Positions 1 through 14,199 of a stretch of 64,000 nt of DNA are shown here, in pieces (the first letter of the stretch is position 1; every line of letters begins with the position of its first letter). Origin of the DNA: Psettodes erumei (Eukaryota > Chordata > Actinopteri > Pleuronectiformes > Psettodidae); NCBI GenBank assembly GCA_016785225.1, contig JAFBJZ010000375.1:370501-434500 (forward strand). The letters run 5' to 3'. The notes beneath the pieces were generated by a model. It saw only the letters and a list, made by a program, of their open reading frames with translations, searched no databases and was not told where the DNA came from. Position numbers and translations under genes: made by a program.

Positions 1-3000
1 GGTGTAGTTGAGGCTAAAGGATGAGCGATCACGTGACAGTGAGGACGGAGGACGTTGTGTTTTTCCTACAAGGCAGATTAGCCTTGGAAGTAGGAGCTCT
101 TCTTCTTCCTCATTCTGTCCAACATCGACTGTCAGCTGTCGCTGTCATCCTCCGCCGTCCCTTCATCTGTCACTCTAATGGGAATCCCCCTGTTTTCTCT
201 TCTCTCTGCTCTTATTTCAACAATCCCTCGCTTTTTTCTCCCCCCTCTCTTCTGTGTCCTACTTCCCCTTCTCTCTCTCCTCCCCCTCTGACACACATAG
301 AGCTTTGAGGTGTCCTATTAATTGTGTTATATAAATCCAATTTATTATTATTATTTAACGAGTTTCACTTTACCACAGTAACCGGGGGGAGAAGCTGAGT
401 CCAAACATAATTTTCCCGATGCTGCCTCCGTGTCTGTCCCTGTTTCGGTCCTTTAATGTGGCAAGCTGTCAGTCAATCTCTGCCGCCGTCAAACCGTTCA
501 GACGTTTCTCACCTTTGTCATCCTAACCACCCTCTGTCTCGCCCCCCCACCTTTTCCCTCTCTTTTTGATAGTGATGTGAAAGGCGCATTGAGACGGAAG
601 GCTCAGCTGGATTGGAGAGGCCCTACATCTGCAAAGGTAAAAAAAAAAAAAGTCTTCTTTGCCTCCGCCTGTTTTCCCATCCTGCCCTCTGCCTCTGCTT
701 CCGTACGCCAAGGCTTCACTGCAAGGTGAGGAGACGAATACAAAAGGCTGCTGCTTTAAGTCTGCAAGCAAGGGAGGGGGGCATGCAGCAAATATTAAGA
801 ACAAACTGTAGTTCGACAGCACAACAAGGCTGCCATGCAAACACACAACACATGCGTGCACCAGACTGAACAGAATCCTGTCACATGGATGAAATCACAA
901 CAGCTTTGTCTCAGAATAACCGAGCACTGCATTGTGTAGCAGAACTATGGCAACTCTAATCTGTGAGGGGGGGTCCAGTGTTAGCAGCAGGTTAGCAGCT
1001 GTGTTTTTGTGTTGAGGTCCCCTCCAATTACCAAAATTAATGCACTCAAATTGAAATTGTTAAGTTGCCAGTGGCGCACAGTCACACCTGGAAGCTGCCC
1101 AGTGCAGCCACGCAGCAGAGACAGGGCGGGTCAGGGGCCTCGTTCCAGGGGCCTCGCTGAGCACAATGATGTCCTTTGTATTTCTTTCTGTGAATTCGAG
1201 GGTTTTAGCAACGCTCGGGGAGTGACTTCTTACATTCTTCCTTTTTAAAAAAGTGAGACTTGTTGCAGATTTCATGCGGCCTCCTGACTCCGTCTCGATC
1301 CGTGTTTTTATAAACATTAAAGAACTTATTCTCCAAAATCTTTTTTCCTGCCAGTGTGAAGGAGACTTTGAAACAGCCATGGTGTTTCGGAGCTTTCATG
1401 CAGGGAAATAAAATTTCAATGCTTAACTGAATAAATGATGATATAAAAAAAAAAAAGAAGTCCAACCTCGAGCATCATCACAGCACGAAACAAGCAAATT
1501 TGGAGGAGTTGCAAGGACAAGTTCAATAAAATTAAAGGTCGTCACCGGAGCTTGAGTGAAGAGACAAGACCTGACAGGGTTTCACAGGCAAGTTCAGCGC
1601 TGAGGAAACTAAAAGCCAAGAGGCTGAAACCTCATTCAGACAGACAATTTGCTGCTGAGCTCGAAGAACAAGACAGAGTAAAGTTACTCCAAAGTGTCGA
1701 ATGGTCTGTGAGAGCAGTCGCAGAACAGATCACTAATATACACAAGATATTAAAACACACGCACACACACGATGTACACTGTAAGTATGTCCTGACCCTC
1801 AAAACCTCAAAGAATGTGCTCCGCTCACGACCGGCCTAAACCTGAAGAACTAGCTGCGAGTACCATCGTTGTCATCATCATCATCATCATCACCGCCGCC
1901 ATCTGACACCGGCCCCCTCGCCGCAGAGAGGCAGTTGCAGCCATCACACCAGAGAAGTTAGTGTGATACATGCGTTCAATAATTTAACACGGCCCTCAAA
2001 GGATGTTATAAAATCTGAAACGGCTCCAGATGGGAGAAAGGGTTCCCCACCTGTGCGCTACGCTTACTCTGTTTCACCGTTTATCATGTGATAGCTCGTC
2101 CCTGCAGCACATACATCAGCCATTAGCACACTGTACCTCACACAATTTCCCCCCCAGTTCTTTTAATGTGCATGCAACAATAATGGGATAAATATGTTAA
2201 TTGAAAATGCACAAATGATCAAACCTCAAACCTACTGCTGCGCGCAGATAAAGGGTCTTAAAGCAAATTTAACAGCAGGAGGATCTGCAGATCTTGTCAT
2301 GATAATATCTACCCAGTCTGCCGTGATCAATAATATCTTTGCACCGCAGGAAGTTGCCAGTCAAACCTGGAATTATCACAGCGGCCATCAACAACATTAT
2401 TGTGCAGCTGAAAAAAAAAAAGATCTCCAAGGGGACGAACGAGATAAAGACTGAGAGCGCATCATCATTATCGGAGTTTCATTGTTCACGCAGTCACTGC
2501 GACCTTCATCGTTCATCGGTTTAATCAGCGTTATTTCAACCTCAACAAATGCTGCGCACCGTTGTTGCGCCGCCCGTTTGTTTGCCCCCCCAGTTATTCC
2601 CGCCAAACGGCGTCTCTGATCCTCTGGAGTCACACGTGGGCGCCGGCGCTCGTCTGCCAGCGCTTACGCCAAATCATGTTTGACCAGGATTTTCTATTTC
2701 CATCCCCGATGCATGTGAATGACCCGCTCCACCATGTCTGCCTGGGCCTGTTTGTGTGCGTCTGCATGTGTGCAGCTGTGTGTGTGTGTGTGTGTGTACA
2801 CGCGTAATGAGGTGATTTTTATTTGTCCTCCCTGTCCTCTTGGCCTGTCAAGACCACAGATTCAATTTGTGTTGAGATAGAAAGAGAGAGATAGTGTGTG
2901 TGTGCGTATGTGTGTGTGTGTTTGTGTGTGTGTGTGTATATGTGCGTGTGTGTGTGTTTTGTGACTGAGAAATCCCTGCCAAACCATTCTCCTCTTTGAG

Positions 3001-3052
3001 CCCAGAATCAGAGATGGATGCAGAGATGAATGCTATTTTTGTCGGTGTGTTT

Positions 3053-3085
<33 letters not shown>

Positions 3086-6000
3086 CTGTGTGTGTGCGTC
3101 TGTGTGGAAGGAGATGGAGAGCTCAAATTTAACAACTTGGCAGAGGTTTGTGTGTGAAAGATGGAGACAAGAAGAGACGGAGGAGGAAAAAGAGGTCATG
3201 AATGGAGGGGTTAGGTGTGAGGAGAGGTGTGTTGTTGTTGTTGATGTTGTTGTCGTCGTCGTTCGAGGGACAAGTGGTTTTGGGGAAAGTGGAATTTCAG
3301 ATCGCAGGAGGGCAGATAAACGTGTGCGTCCTGTGAAGCCCAGCAGGTGGATGGATAAATGATGCAAACGCACAAAAACAATGCAGATGCAACAGGCGTG
3401 ACATTGTGTCTCATGTGGTTGTAAACAGATGTGTTTGCTGCTGCTGAATTAAACAGACAATGAATGATAATATGCACAGAAACAATGATTTCTGATTTAA
3501 TTACATATATATATTAAAAAAGCCTTCACAGCAGAAGTTATTGATTCTCTGATGAATTAATAAACATGTAGATATGTCCTTAAGTCTGCATGAAGCCTGC
3601 ACTACAGTGTCTTTCACTTAAATGCACAATGTGTGCGTTGTACATAAATTTAACGCGTCATTCCTTTGGAGAAAAAACAAATGATGCCTGAACAAAAAAA
3701 GTATTAATAAAAGACAGAACAGCACGTCCCTTAATTACTTTACTACTAAGTTTGCCATGCTTAATAATCACAACATATTCATCCCATATTTAATTATTTG
3801 AGAAGCAAAAAAACAAAACAAAAATCAGCTGGTACTTTTTAAAATTTTGTGCTGCTAAGATCCTGGAACAATATGAGGAGCAACAAAAAGACCTTGCGTG
3901 GTTGCAGATGAATATTAAGAGCAGTAATTAGGTCTATGCCTCGACCGCATTTCTTCTCCGAAACACGCTGGTCACGCTCAGCGTTACAAGAGCCGACCGG
4001 CCGATCAAAGCGCGCAGTGCCGCCAGTGGTCAAAAGCTCCGCGGCGTCCCTTTAATCTTCTCACGGGCCTGAGTCATGAGGTCTCAGCAGAGCCTCGCAG
4101 GGGCGTAATTTTTATAAGCTTGATTTGTATTCCAGCAGGAGTAAATAGCTTCGCTCATTGACAGTCCAAATGTGCAATAAAACACACATCAGATCATAAA
4201 TTACACCCGCGCCTGTGCGATCAATCACGAGGCCGTTAGGACTCGCGGTATGTAATGGTGCGTAATGATACAATGGCTGCTGCGAGGCCGTTAGCGGGAG
4301 CTGACGATGCAACGCCGAGGACAGAGCCGGTCTTATTTTCCGCCCGGTGACGGTGATTTAAGTTTGTGCTCGGAGCAGGTTGGGCAGAGGTGTGTCAGCA
4401 GTCATTACTAAAGGAGGCTGCTTGAGTGCATTTTGATGTTGAAATGAAAAAATCTAATGTAATATTAAAAAAAACACACACTGCTGTTTAACCAGCTGCT
4501 TTTAATTTATGCTTTTCTTTCTTAGAGGCAGCCTGCTGCATAATCAGCTGCCCTTCTTTTTGTCTTCACGTTGTACCTGAAACAATCTACAAACTATGAC
4601 GAATATTGTGCATTTTACTGGGTGTGGGAACATTCACAAACACACAACTTTCCTTGCCTTAAATCCTCTTTTTTTTAAGGCCTCTTTTCAATACTTCTTG
4701 TCCCTCATCCCGAGAGACTGTAGGAAGCCAAACGAGCGGGGATTTTCCTTTCATATAACTCAGATTAATTCAATAACGTTAAAGTAAGTGCCCACAGTCT
4801 GATGCCATATCGTTAAAGCCGTCTGATGTCTCTCGGGTCGGGGGTGTAGGCTCCAATAAACATCCAAATTAGAGGAGCCGGGGCAGCGTGCAGAGCGGTT
4901 CCATCCCGGTTTATTGATAAATGACATCATCATCATCATCATCAGTGCTGAGCTTTAATTATCCATGTATCTACCTGATAGAACAGGTGTGCCATTTGTA
5001 AACATCGATACATGTTTTTGTGAAATGGACTACCGGTGTATTATGAATGAGACAGCAGTGCAGACAGTAAATAGCCTCTACTTTACTTATTTGGGGGAGT
5101 TTTTGTTAAGATTTCAAACACATTTTCCTTAAAAATTTCCTTCTGAAAATGTTTTTTTTGTCTCCCTGCCTTTTGCTGGCACATATCTGCATACATGTAT
5201 TATCTCTGGATTTTCTGCAGAAGATAAAGGTGCTGAGATTTATTTTTTCTGGACGCATTTCACTCCTTCCACCATCTCCACCGGCAGTAAATCTGTTTAT
5301 CTGCACTGCAGATATCTCCTGTTATCAAGCCAGTAATTATCCTCAAAGTCTTAATTTCTCAGTAAAGAAATCTGCCAGTTTGGTGAATTCATTTCAAGTG
5401 TTTCCAACACAAATTGACTGTTTTAAAACAGATTGTGTGGGCTCAAGTGTTTACTGTATTTGTCTTTTATTATGCTGCAGAGATTTGCATTAATCTAAAT
5501 TACCAGATGGTTGAAAACATTATCATTTTTTGTTATCTGACCTTGATGACCTCAGCAAGTGAAGGTTTGAAATCTTCAAACATGAACAAAGGAGCAAAAG
5601 GTTAAATGTTTAAATGGTTTGTTCAGATCAGGAGACCTGATTCCTCACTTTCAAAACAGAAAAAATAAATGTGAGAAACTTCATCAATTTAACTGTTCTC
5701 TAAGCCACATTCCTCCTGCTCCTCTGTACATGTTAGTGTCTTACATTTGCTGCATTTTTTTCCCACGTTCGATGGCTTAAAATGATTTGCAAAGATGGAG
5801 ATCTCGCAACGACGGCAACCTCCACCTGTTTCGACTCAGTCGACATCCCGCCTAATCCCATCCAGAAGCACATGAAGACAGGTCGATCCCCGTCTCTAAA
5901 TTAGGGTGTAATGAGGTATTTACTTTGAAACACTGATCTAAGCGAGAGCAGCAGCACGCGAGGAAGAAAAAAAGGAAACACAAACCATCCAGAGAAGATC

Positions 6001-6820
6001 CTGCCGCCATCTGCCTGGTTCAGAGACAGAGCCCGCTGACAGCTGAAAGAAAATCAAACTCAGTCACACACCCTTCTGGTTTTTTGCCGGAGCCCACGCG
6101 TCCACACCGCATGAAGACAAGCAAAAGTAAAAGTTGGCGCTACCAGGAACACGCACACAGCTATGGTTTTATTTTTGCATTAAAACCAAAGCGTACACGC
6201 TCCGGGGCGACGAAGATTAGCCTCAAATGGCCGATTAGCTGATGGAAATTAGCATCTTTGCCTGTGTGCGTCTGAGGAAGTGTGCTTGTGCGTCTTGTCC
6301 CGAAGCCTCACAATCTGAATTCTCCCAGTGCGAACTTTGCGAGGTGGGACGACTCACACGCACGTAAACAGACAGACGTCTCCTGGGATTATGCAAAGCT
6401 GGTCATAAATCTGCAGCCGCGTCACATCTTTTCCACCCAGCACCTTAAACCATATTAAATCTTCCCCGGTACATCATTTTGTTCGAGGAAACGTGACTAA
6501 TGGAACAATCCCTCCTCGTCATCGCTTTAGAGCTGGACGCTGAGCTCGCCGCAAATCCACAACAATGTCCGTCCGACAAAGGGGAAACAAAAACACAAGC
6601 CGTTAAGGTTGTGGGGAAGGCAGGTGAGGCCACAGGGAAAAAAAGAGATTGGGAGGAATGTCACAGATTTGGAACAGATTTGTATGTAAGTGCTCTGCCA
6701 TGTTTCACCACATGAATATTCATCGGGGAAAGCTCTTCTCTTTAGCCAGCGCAGTTTATCTGTGATTCGGGCAAACTCTCTGGTTTCTTAAAAGCCTTTT
6801 TGGTGCGATCTACATTTGGA
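1..6820. other. intergenic, no recognisable gene
   Basis: The ORFs here are short and resemble no family I know. Imperfect (TG)n tracts occur near 2779-2798, 2895-2960 and 3060-3107. At about 311-356 a GTTATATAAATCC..TTATTATTATT stretch resembles the 3' tail of fish non-LTR elements. The rest is unremarkable AT/GC-mixed sequence. Confidence 0.5.
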
Positions 6821-7424
6821 CAGCAGTGGGAAAAGCACTCAGGTCTTTACTATTTAAACAAGCCAGATGTTTCCCTCAGGTCGTGAAGACCAAACCAAAT
6901 TTGTCAGGCGGCCGGAAACACGACTCCAAACTGAAGTTGCTTTCAATTGGCAGGATGTGAGCTGTTAACTAAGAAGGCAGCACCTCTATAAAGTGATAAA
7001 GTTTTGCTGTTTCCAATGCTCCCAAAAACCAACTATCACCGGGTTCAGTAAGACCAGAGAAACACGACACAGGAGAACTCCCACTCTTCAGACTTGTGTG
7101 GGGGCGCTCGCAGACAGGTCGGTCGAGACGGTAGATTTAAATTTGATGCGAACAGCTTTTCAGCTTCTAACGTCTGTTTTAGTCGCCGAGGACGAGCAGC
7201 GCATCGCTAACGTAAATCCTTAACCAACCAGCCCGATTACATTAATGGTTTAACATCACTGTAAGAAAACTGAAATAAAATTTTGCAGCCGAATTCAGTA
7301 CAATGATGTACAGTAAACAGGAAGTGGAAGTGGCTCTGGTAAAAGAAAAAGTATTTTGGATACAAAACAATCAGTGTACTTCCACACCATCTAACCAATG
7401 TATCGTCTCACAAACTCATCACAT

Positions 7425-7545
7425 GATTTGTATAGTACAGTAAAAAGTACAATATTTCACCTTTATTGAAATGTAGTGGAGTAAAAGTATAAAGTACCAG
7501 AAGACGGAAATATGCAAGTGAAGTGCAAATACCTCAGATGTGCCA
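7425..7545 (+). repeat. teleost dispersed repeat, 3' half
   Basis: Contains aaaaagtacaatatt, aatgtagtggagtaaaag and tataaagtac in the order typical of a very common percomorph interspersed element, whose complete copies end 'ttactttccaccactg'. A matching 5'-end-like piece (cagtgggaaaagcactcagg) occurs near 6825-6850, so the two may be ends of one decayed copy. Confidence 0.6.
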
Positions 7546-8527
7546 AGTGACATTAAACAGCTGCTTTTGGATTAGAGCACATTGTGTTAAATTTAGCTGC
7601 ATGTCCAAACATACAGATGTAGAGTTCAACGGCTGCTACTGGAACAGTGTGAATGTGTGTGTTTGAGTGTGTGCGTGTGTGTGTGTGTGATCTGGGAGGA
7701 TTGATAAACAGGGATTTGTAATACTCGGCGGGAGAGATTTTGTAAAGGTCTCTATTTCCAGCGTATCAGATGTTTTCAGGAAAATGTGACACCTCAAAGA
7801 TAAGAGCAGCGCTTCCATCGAATGTAGTGGATTTCCCTGCCGTTTCCACGAGTGCTCGTGTTACAGATTTCAACCCTGTCAGGGCACAAATATGAAGAAA
7901 AACCAAGGAAATGCATCCGGTAACAGTCTGCGGCCTGACTTCCATCGGGGACTAATATATCAAGCAGCTGGTTTTATCTTCGAGGGAATAAATATGTGTT
8001 TGGTTGATTTATTGGCAGAAAACACTGATGCAAAACATTATGCATCATCAATAAGAAGTGTAACCTGATGGAGAAGATGATGTCTCATAACTATGATCAC
8101 ATTTGATTCTCCTCGCGGTTCTCGTTACCGAGCAACCCCTGATTTTCAGGATCGTGCTTCATCTTCGGCGGCGAGCACTTCAACGCATCCGATCGTGTCG
8201 AACGGCCCTTTTTAACATGAGCATGTTCAGTGGCACAAACATAAATGCGGGGGACGCGAGGAGATTGACACAACACAGGAGGAAGCGGCGGTGGAATATG
8301 GAGGTGGTTGAACACATTATTAGCGGCTTGTCGCGCCCGACTGGAACTGAAACCGTGGAAATGAAGCTGTGACGCGGTGTCTCCTGCCCGCTCAGGGACG
8401 TCAATCAAACCGAGCGGCTTCTTCAGAGTGGAGGAGAGGAATCAGCTCTCAACTGTTTTCAATGTAGGAGCATCTCATTCTATTTTCATTTGAGGAACCT
8501 TTTCATGATTCGCGAGAAGTAATCTGA

Positions 8528-8712
8528 GTGCTCTGGCCAAAAGTATGTGGACATCAGAACTTTTAACCCCACATGTGAAGGTTTCCAGAACCTTGGGCGT
8601 TCTGGGACCTGGTTGACCACAGCTGCTGATACAGGAAAGCCCGGCTCACGATCAACAAAGGTGTCGGATGATGGGGTTCAGGTGGGGGCTCTCTGGACGG
8701 CATCAAAGTTGT
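8528..8712 (-). pseudogene. Tc1/mariner-like transposon remnant
   Basis: Starts with ctctggccaaaagtatgtgg, the hallmark end of a widespread vertebrate Tc1-like element. Further in, the minus strand reads SPHLNPIIRHLC followed by stops, a decayed form of the Tc1 transposase C-terminal motif (PDLNPIEHLW). The region is clearly degenerate, with internal stops and deletions, and cannot encode an active enzyme. Confidence 0.65.
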
Positions 8713-9257
8713 GGAAATTTAACACTACAGTGATTAAGTTGAGAGAAGATTTCAGGTCTAATCCTCAAGTAAAAAGTTCAGTCTCTGTCTTTGGTTTCGT
8801 CACTACGAGCCACCTTTCACCCACATGTAGTCATGTGATCTGTTAGTATAGATTTATTGATTACACAACATAAGTATGCCAATCACGGTACTTATACTAT
8901 ATTGAAGATTCTGTAACCAGGATTTAAAGGATTTGGTGTCTGAGACAGTGAAATAACGCAGCTGCAGACGACTAACGTTTAAAAGCTGAAATATTGATAT
9001 AACATGAATGAAAGCACAGTCGGGACAGAGCCACCCCTGATGGGGACGTGATCCAGTAGAAATGATTTGCTGGAACTAAAAACAAAGAGCAGTCCAGACC
9101 GCGGCGTGTGGACAGCGCACAAACAGCCAAGTTTAATTTAGGCCTGTTGTGTTGTGAGTTACTCACAAAAAATGATGCTGGCTGTGAGTTTTCTGGTGAG
9201 TAAGTGTGTTTTTTTTAAGCACACAGATGTTGTAGCTCTGAAGCATCATTCATTCAC

Positions 9258-9259
<2 letters not shown>

Positions 9260-9294
<35 letters not shown>
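9260..9294. repeat. (GT)n microsatellite
   Basis: Uninterrupted GT dinucleotide run of about 35 bp. Confidence 0.97.
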
Positions 9295-9296
<2 letters not shown>

Positions 9297-11936
9297 TGGT
9301 GTGAATGTCAGCTTTTTATTGGCCAATTTGGTGAAGTCTGTGTCCTTGGGTCAACAGATTTTATGAGGTTTAGACAAAAGGTTTACTGAGTCCCACTGCA
9401 TTGGTTACACACGCAAACACAAACACACACACACCAGCACGCACAACCTTTTCATGCAAGGTCCTTCATCTCACACTTCACGAGTCACAGTTGCAATGAG
9501 GTGACCTTGGCCAGCTTGACCTCGGTCAATGGCCGGTCCGTAGCTGCTTCGTGTCTCATCTCATGTTGCCGAGCTGTGTTCACACACGCACACACACACA
9601 CACACACACACAAACAGACTCCCACCAGGTCTCCACACACTGAAAATAATGAGGCCGCTGGTTCCCATGGCACCTGACTGGGCTGACTGGGTACCCCTCC
9701 CCTCATTGCCAATGAAGTGGCAGACACGCTCTCATTACAGCTTAAGGAGGCATGGAGGCATTGATGTACGTGCGTGCACACACAGACACACACACACACA
9801 CACTCACACACTTCACCTAACGCTGATTTAGCAGCACATAGCATCTGTCTGCAATGATTAACCTTTCCATCAATCACCGGTTCCGCCATTTTCCAGACGC
9901 ACGTTTACGAAAGCCGACACGCCGACTCTCAGGAGCGTGAACACATGAAATAAGAAATGCTGCTTTTATTCTCCACATCTTCCACCATCACTGCTTTCTA
10001 ATTTCAATTCTCATATAGTGTCGTTGGAAAAACTAGAATCAAATTTGCTTTTGTTTCTAAGCAGGTGTAAAGCCTGATTATTGTTGCTGTCTACCTCGCT
10101 ACTGCCCTCTAGGTGAATTGCAGCCAGTTTCAGGTACAGTGGTGTTAAACAGGAAGTGGACAGACTCTGTTCAGATCAGCTACACATCACTGATTAACCC
10201 AGACAGGAAATTCAAAGACCAAAGCTGAAGCTTTCTCCTAATTCGTTTTTTTAACTGCCATGAATGAAAGTGCGTTTTTGAGCCGTCTGCCTCAACAACT
10301 TAGGATCGACTTTCCAACTTTCACAAAAATGAAGATGAGTTTTTGAAGTGGGAGCGTAGACCACAGAGGGCCTTGGAAACAATACACTCCCAGACTTTTG
10401 AGGAAGATGATTAATACCCAGGACCATGTTGACTTTTAGCCCGCCGGCACAGATGGTGGATGGTGGAGGAGGCTGCTGGACGTCCGGGTTTAGCTGTTCT
10501 TTGACGAGAGCTGAGCATTAGAGAACAACCCTGGACTAAGTGAGATACGAGGATTCGGTCAGTTTGAACAAGTCGTTGTTTGGGCATCGGCAGGAAAAGC
10601 TGCTGCACTCATCCACCGTCCCGTCAGCTTCAGCATCATCAGGAATGGGTTTCAAAGTGAAACAGCTAAGTGATTTACTTTATGACTTATGTTCTCTCAG
10701 CGTGACCTTTTCTCATAAAGGATTCCTCTCCGAGTTTTCAAGCAAAGCCCAATGATTTCATTTGGAGAGATGAGTCAGAACTCCACGGAGCGAAGGCTGG
10801 ACTTTACGAACACGGGATGTGCAGTTAAGTGACATTATGATGCATCATTACTCGGCTTGGCATTAAAGCTGTCACCGTCGCCAGTTGGCAAAACTGCAAG
10901 TGCAACTTTAGCCCGAGCACTAAAAACTACAGATGAGGTTTAATGTTGGTGCAGCAGAGGCAGCTGCTGTAAATTTCATTCAGGAGCTGGAGCTCAGCTC
11001 CGGGGCGGGGGGGCAAAACTGTTGTATGACAAAAGTAGGCGGAGCAAATGTTCAATAAAATCAAAATGACATAAGACTAAGGGAAGCCTGGCTTGAGGTC
11101 TGTCCCACAATCTCCCTCCACCTTTCCTCTGCTCTCCAGCAATAAATCCCACTGAATTACAGCAGCACCTTCACTGATAAATCTTATCATCTGTAGCTAC
11201 ACACGGCATCTGGTCTCACTGTAAAAGTTTGTTCATCAAAAAAAGAGAAAAAAGAACTCCTGGTATAATAACTGCCCCTTACATCACTAATGATAAGACC
11301 ATAAAAAAAACCACAAAAAAACTTTCAATGAGATTAAAGTTGTAAATTTAAGAGAAAGAGACTCAAATATTCTCCAAGATAACAAAGTCATAAATTTGCT
11401 GACTTAGAATAAAATGAATGACTTTATGGCATTAGAATTCACAATATTTTATTTGATTCAGCATCCGGACTTGGAAGACAACACTGAACACACATCAACC
11501 TCATCGCACCAGAGATGTAGCCAACAACATCCTTGCATCTCTGTTGTGTTGTTGTTCCTGACGCACAAAAGCTCTTCAGCTGAAGTCGTGGCGCTGTCTC
11601 TGCCTGGATGCTGACGATAACATGGTGATTGGCTCCCTGATTAAAAAAAAAAAAAAACACAAAAAAGTAGCTACACTATGAGATTGCACAACAACGTGAG
11701 CGCCACTCACGACAGAGCTCGTCTCTGCCTCTGTCAACGCAGCAGCAGCAACCTGGTGAGCAGGTGCGCGGCCTCCCAGACTGCTGTCGCACACAGACAC
11801 ACAAAAGCACACAAGTTAACTGAACAACACAAGCTGGCAGGCAGAGAAACACGCACTGACAGAGCTACAGGTCGCATGAATACTTTTCACCCTAATGTGT
11901 TTATCAGGAAGAGGCAGCGCAAAAAAGGGATTATGG

Positions 11937-11966
11937 CTGTGTGTGTGTGTGTGTGTGTGTGTGTGT
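11937..11966. repeat. (GT)n microsatellite
   Basis: Uninterrupted GT run of about 30 bp. Confidence 0.95.
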
Positions 11967-12133
11967 CTGTCTGAGCATGTGCTCAGCGGACACACTGATG
12001 TCGCTTTTATAACATTTTACAGTTGGCTGCATGTATCAAGTCAGGGAGGAAATGAACAGCTTGAGGTGTCTGAGTGATGCTTCCTCAGCTGCTGCTTGCT
12101 GTGTGCGCCTGTGTGTGTTTGTTTGTGTATGAC

Positions 12134-12160
<27 letters not shown>
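12134..12160. repeat. (GA)n microsatellite
   Basis: Uninterrupted GA run of about 27 bp. Confidence 0.95.
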
Positions 12161-12164
<4 letters not shown>

Positions 12165-14150
12165 TACAGAAATAAAGAGCGAGGGAGCGATGAGAGTTAT
12201 GGCATGTAGCCCCGGTCGTTTGTCTGGTGAAGTTCCAAAGCCAAACTTTACAGAAGTTTTCAGACAGGCCATAACACGGTCCACCTACCAGAGCACATAA
12301 GCTCTGCTTTCCATTACAGAGAAATCTCACTCTCTTCAGTGCAGAGTTCCCATGATTCACTGCACGCTCGGAAGACAACACGGAGCTACAGGAGAGCTGA
12401 CTGAAGCCTGGGGACTGTAAGCCCGATCTGTAAACAGACGAAAATCATTCTGGCTGCTCGCAGGGCGAACGAGCCGACGGGTTTCGCTCCTTCATGGAGG
12501 CTGGCAGCTTTGGTCCGGCAGATAGTCCGGCGTGCGGTTGGAACCAGAATGAACCGGTGGACCAACAGTTCGGAAGTTTGGGAAAAATTCCCAAACGAAT
12601 GGCCCAGTCCAGGGCGAACCGGCCGGTGGGCACAGGGCATTTATTTTCATTTTCTGATGTCAGTAACCGTACGATCTGGATGGACCTGCAGGCCTGGCCC
12701 TCACTGTCACACTCAGCCAATCTAATTGGGGTGGGGGGGGGGGGGGATCGGAGGAGTCTGTGTAGTGACAGAGACAGCTCATTTTTGGTGGAAAACAGCA
12801 GCCAAAAGAAAGATGCCAGATGGAAAAGAAATGGGTGGCGCAGAAAAAAAGATGAAGAAATAGAAAGATTTTGGCACAGGATGCAGATAAACGGGCCAAA
12901 CCCACAGACTTTTTTCACAGTGGAAGGAGATGCAGTCGCTGACGAGGCAGGACCCAGCGACGGGGACTAAATTATGTATATATGTATTTATATACTGAAT
13001 ACACCTATAGATTATATATTTATATAGATTCTAAACAACAGTTTGCAGCACACAGACCCACGTAAGAAATGCCATAACAGACGTGGTGATGTAACGAGCA
13101 CATGTGCTCTCAGCTCATTTCTACCATCCGCTGCTGTCACATAACAACATATATTTTCATTTTTTGTTACTGGATAACAACTGTTGAGACACAGACAAGA
13201 AACATGGAAACATTTAGACTTTAAGCGAATTACAAAGAGAAAGCAGCTAAATGTGCACTTCCATCCACTGCTGGAGCTGGAGCTTTGGTGCCGTCGGCGC
13301 GCTGCAGATGACGTAACTAAAAAGAACCCGCTCAACCCTCCGAGGAGGACGTTTCATGGATTTACAGTTTTCTCTCCACCTCTTCTCTGATATCTGAGGA
13401 GATGTGAGACTCTCTGTTACCGTGGTTCAACAGAGCGGATTTACACAAATGAAATCTCCCTGCTGATATTTGTACATATACATCTGTCACTTTGAACAAC
13501 AAAAAATTACATTTTTTAAAGGTAAACTGCAGCATGATGTATTTTGTCTCCAGTGATTTGGGAGAAACTGAGGATGCAGATCAATGGTGGGGAAATGGAT
13601 CACAGTGAGTCTAGTTTGACACACGTCTATGAACATTCTGACATGAACCCTTTTTCACCTGCTGTGAATCCAGTCTCACTGCAGCCGTCTGCAAACAAAC
13701 CAACAAAACAAGCTCCGAGCTCCGAGCACAAACTTTCGAGCCTTTGGGCTGAAAGTGATTGATTGAAAGATGGAGGTGAGGTGGAGTCTCTCCTCTAATG
13801 ACCGCCGCACGCACGCGTGTGCGCACACACGACGGCAGATTTGTGCAGTGGATTGTGTGCTTTCATCCTGGCAGGTGTGTGTGAAGTGCTTATGGAAATG
13901 TGGCCGTGCGCACACCGGGGTCCATTAGTTTTTGTTTTTTTGCATGTGTACAATGTGGGAGCCTGACAAATCCTTTTATATCGGAGCGTGTGTGTGTCTG
14001 TGTGTGTCTGGGATCACACGTAGCTTTCAGACATGTCTATCTTCAACATTAGTGTGTGTGCGCTGAGTGTGTGTGCACGCGTGTGTGTACTTGGGAGTGT
14101 GAAATCCCATTAAGCGTGTTAAAACCCTCTTTGGCCTACTGCCTGCTCAG

Positions 14151-14164
14151 AGAGAGAGAGAGAC

Positions 14165-14198
<34 letters not shown>
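14151..14198. repeat. compound (AG)n-(CA)n microsatellite
   Basis: A short AG run is followed by a CA run from 14169 to 14198. Confidence 0.93.

Positions 14199-14199
<1 letters not shown>

Noticed and set aside
1552..1839. 95-codon ORF with a charged helical composition
   Set aside because: It looks coiled-coil-like but matches no family I know, lacks flanking splice sites that fit, and ends in a CA-rich tract.
12494..12970. 158-codon plus-strand ORF, with a 157-codon ORF on the other strand
   Set aside because: No recognisable domain, polyglycine from a G-run, and no convincing splice or promoter context. Two overlapping antisense ORFs point to chance in GC-richer DNA.
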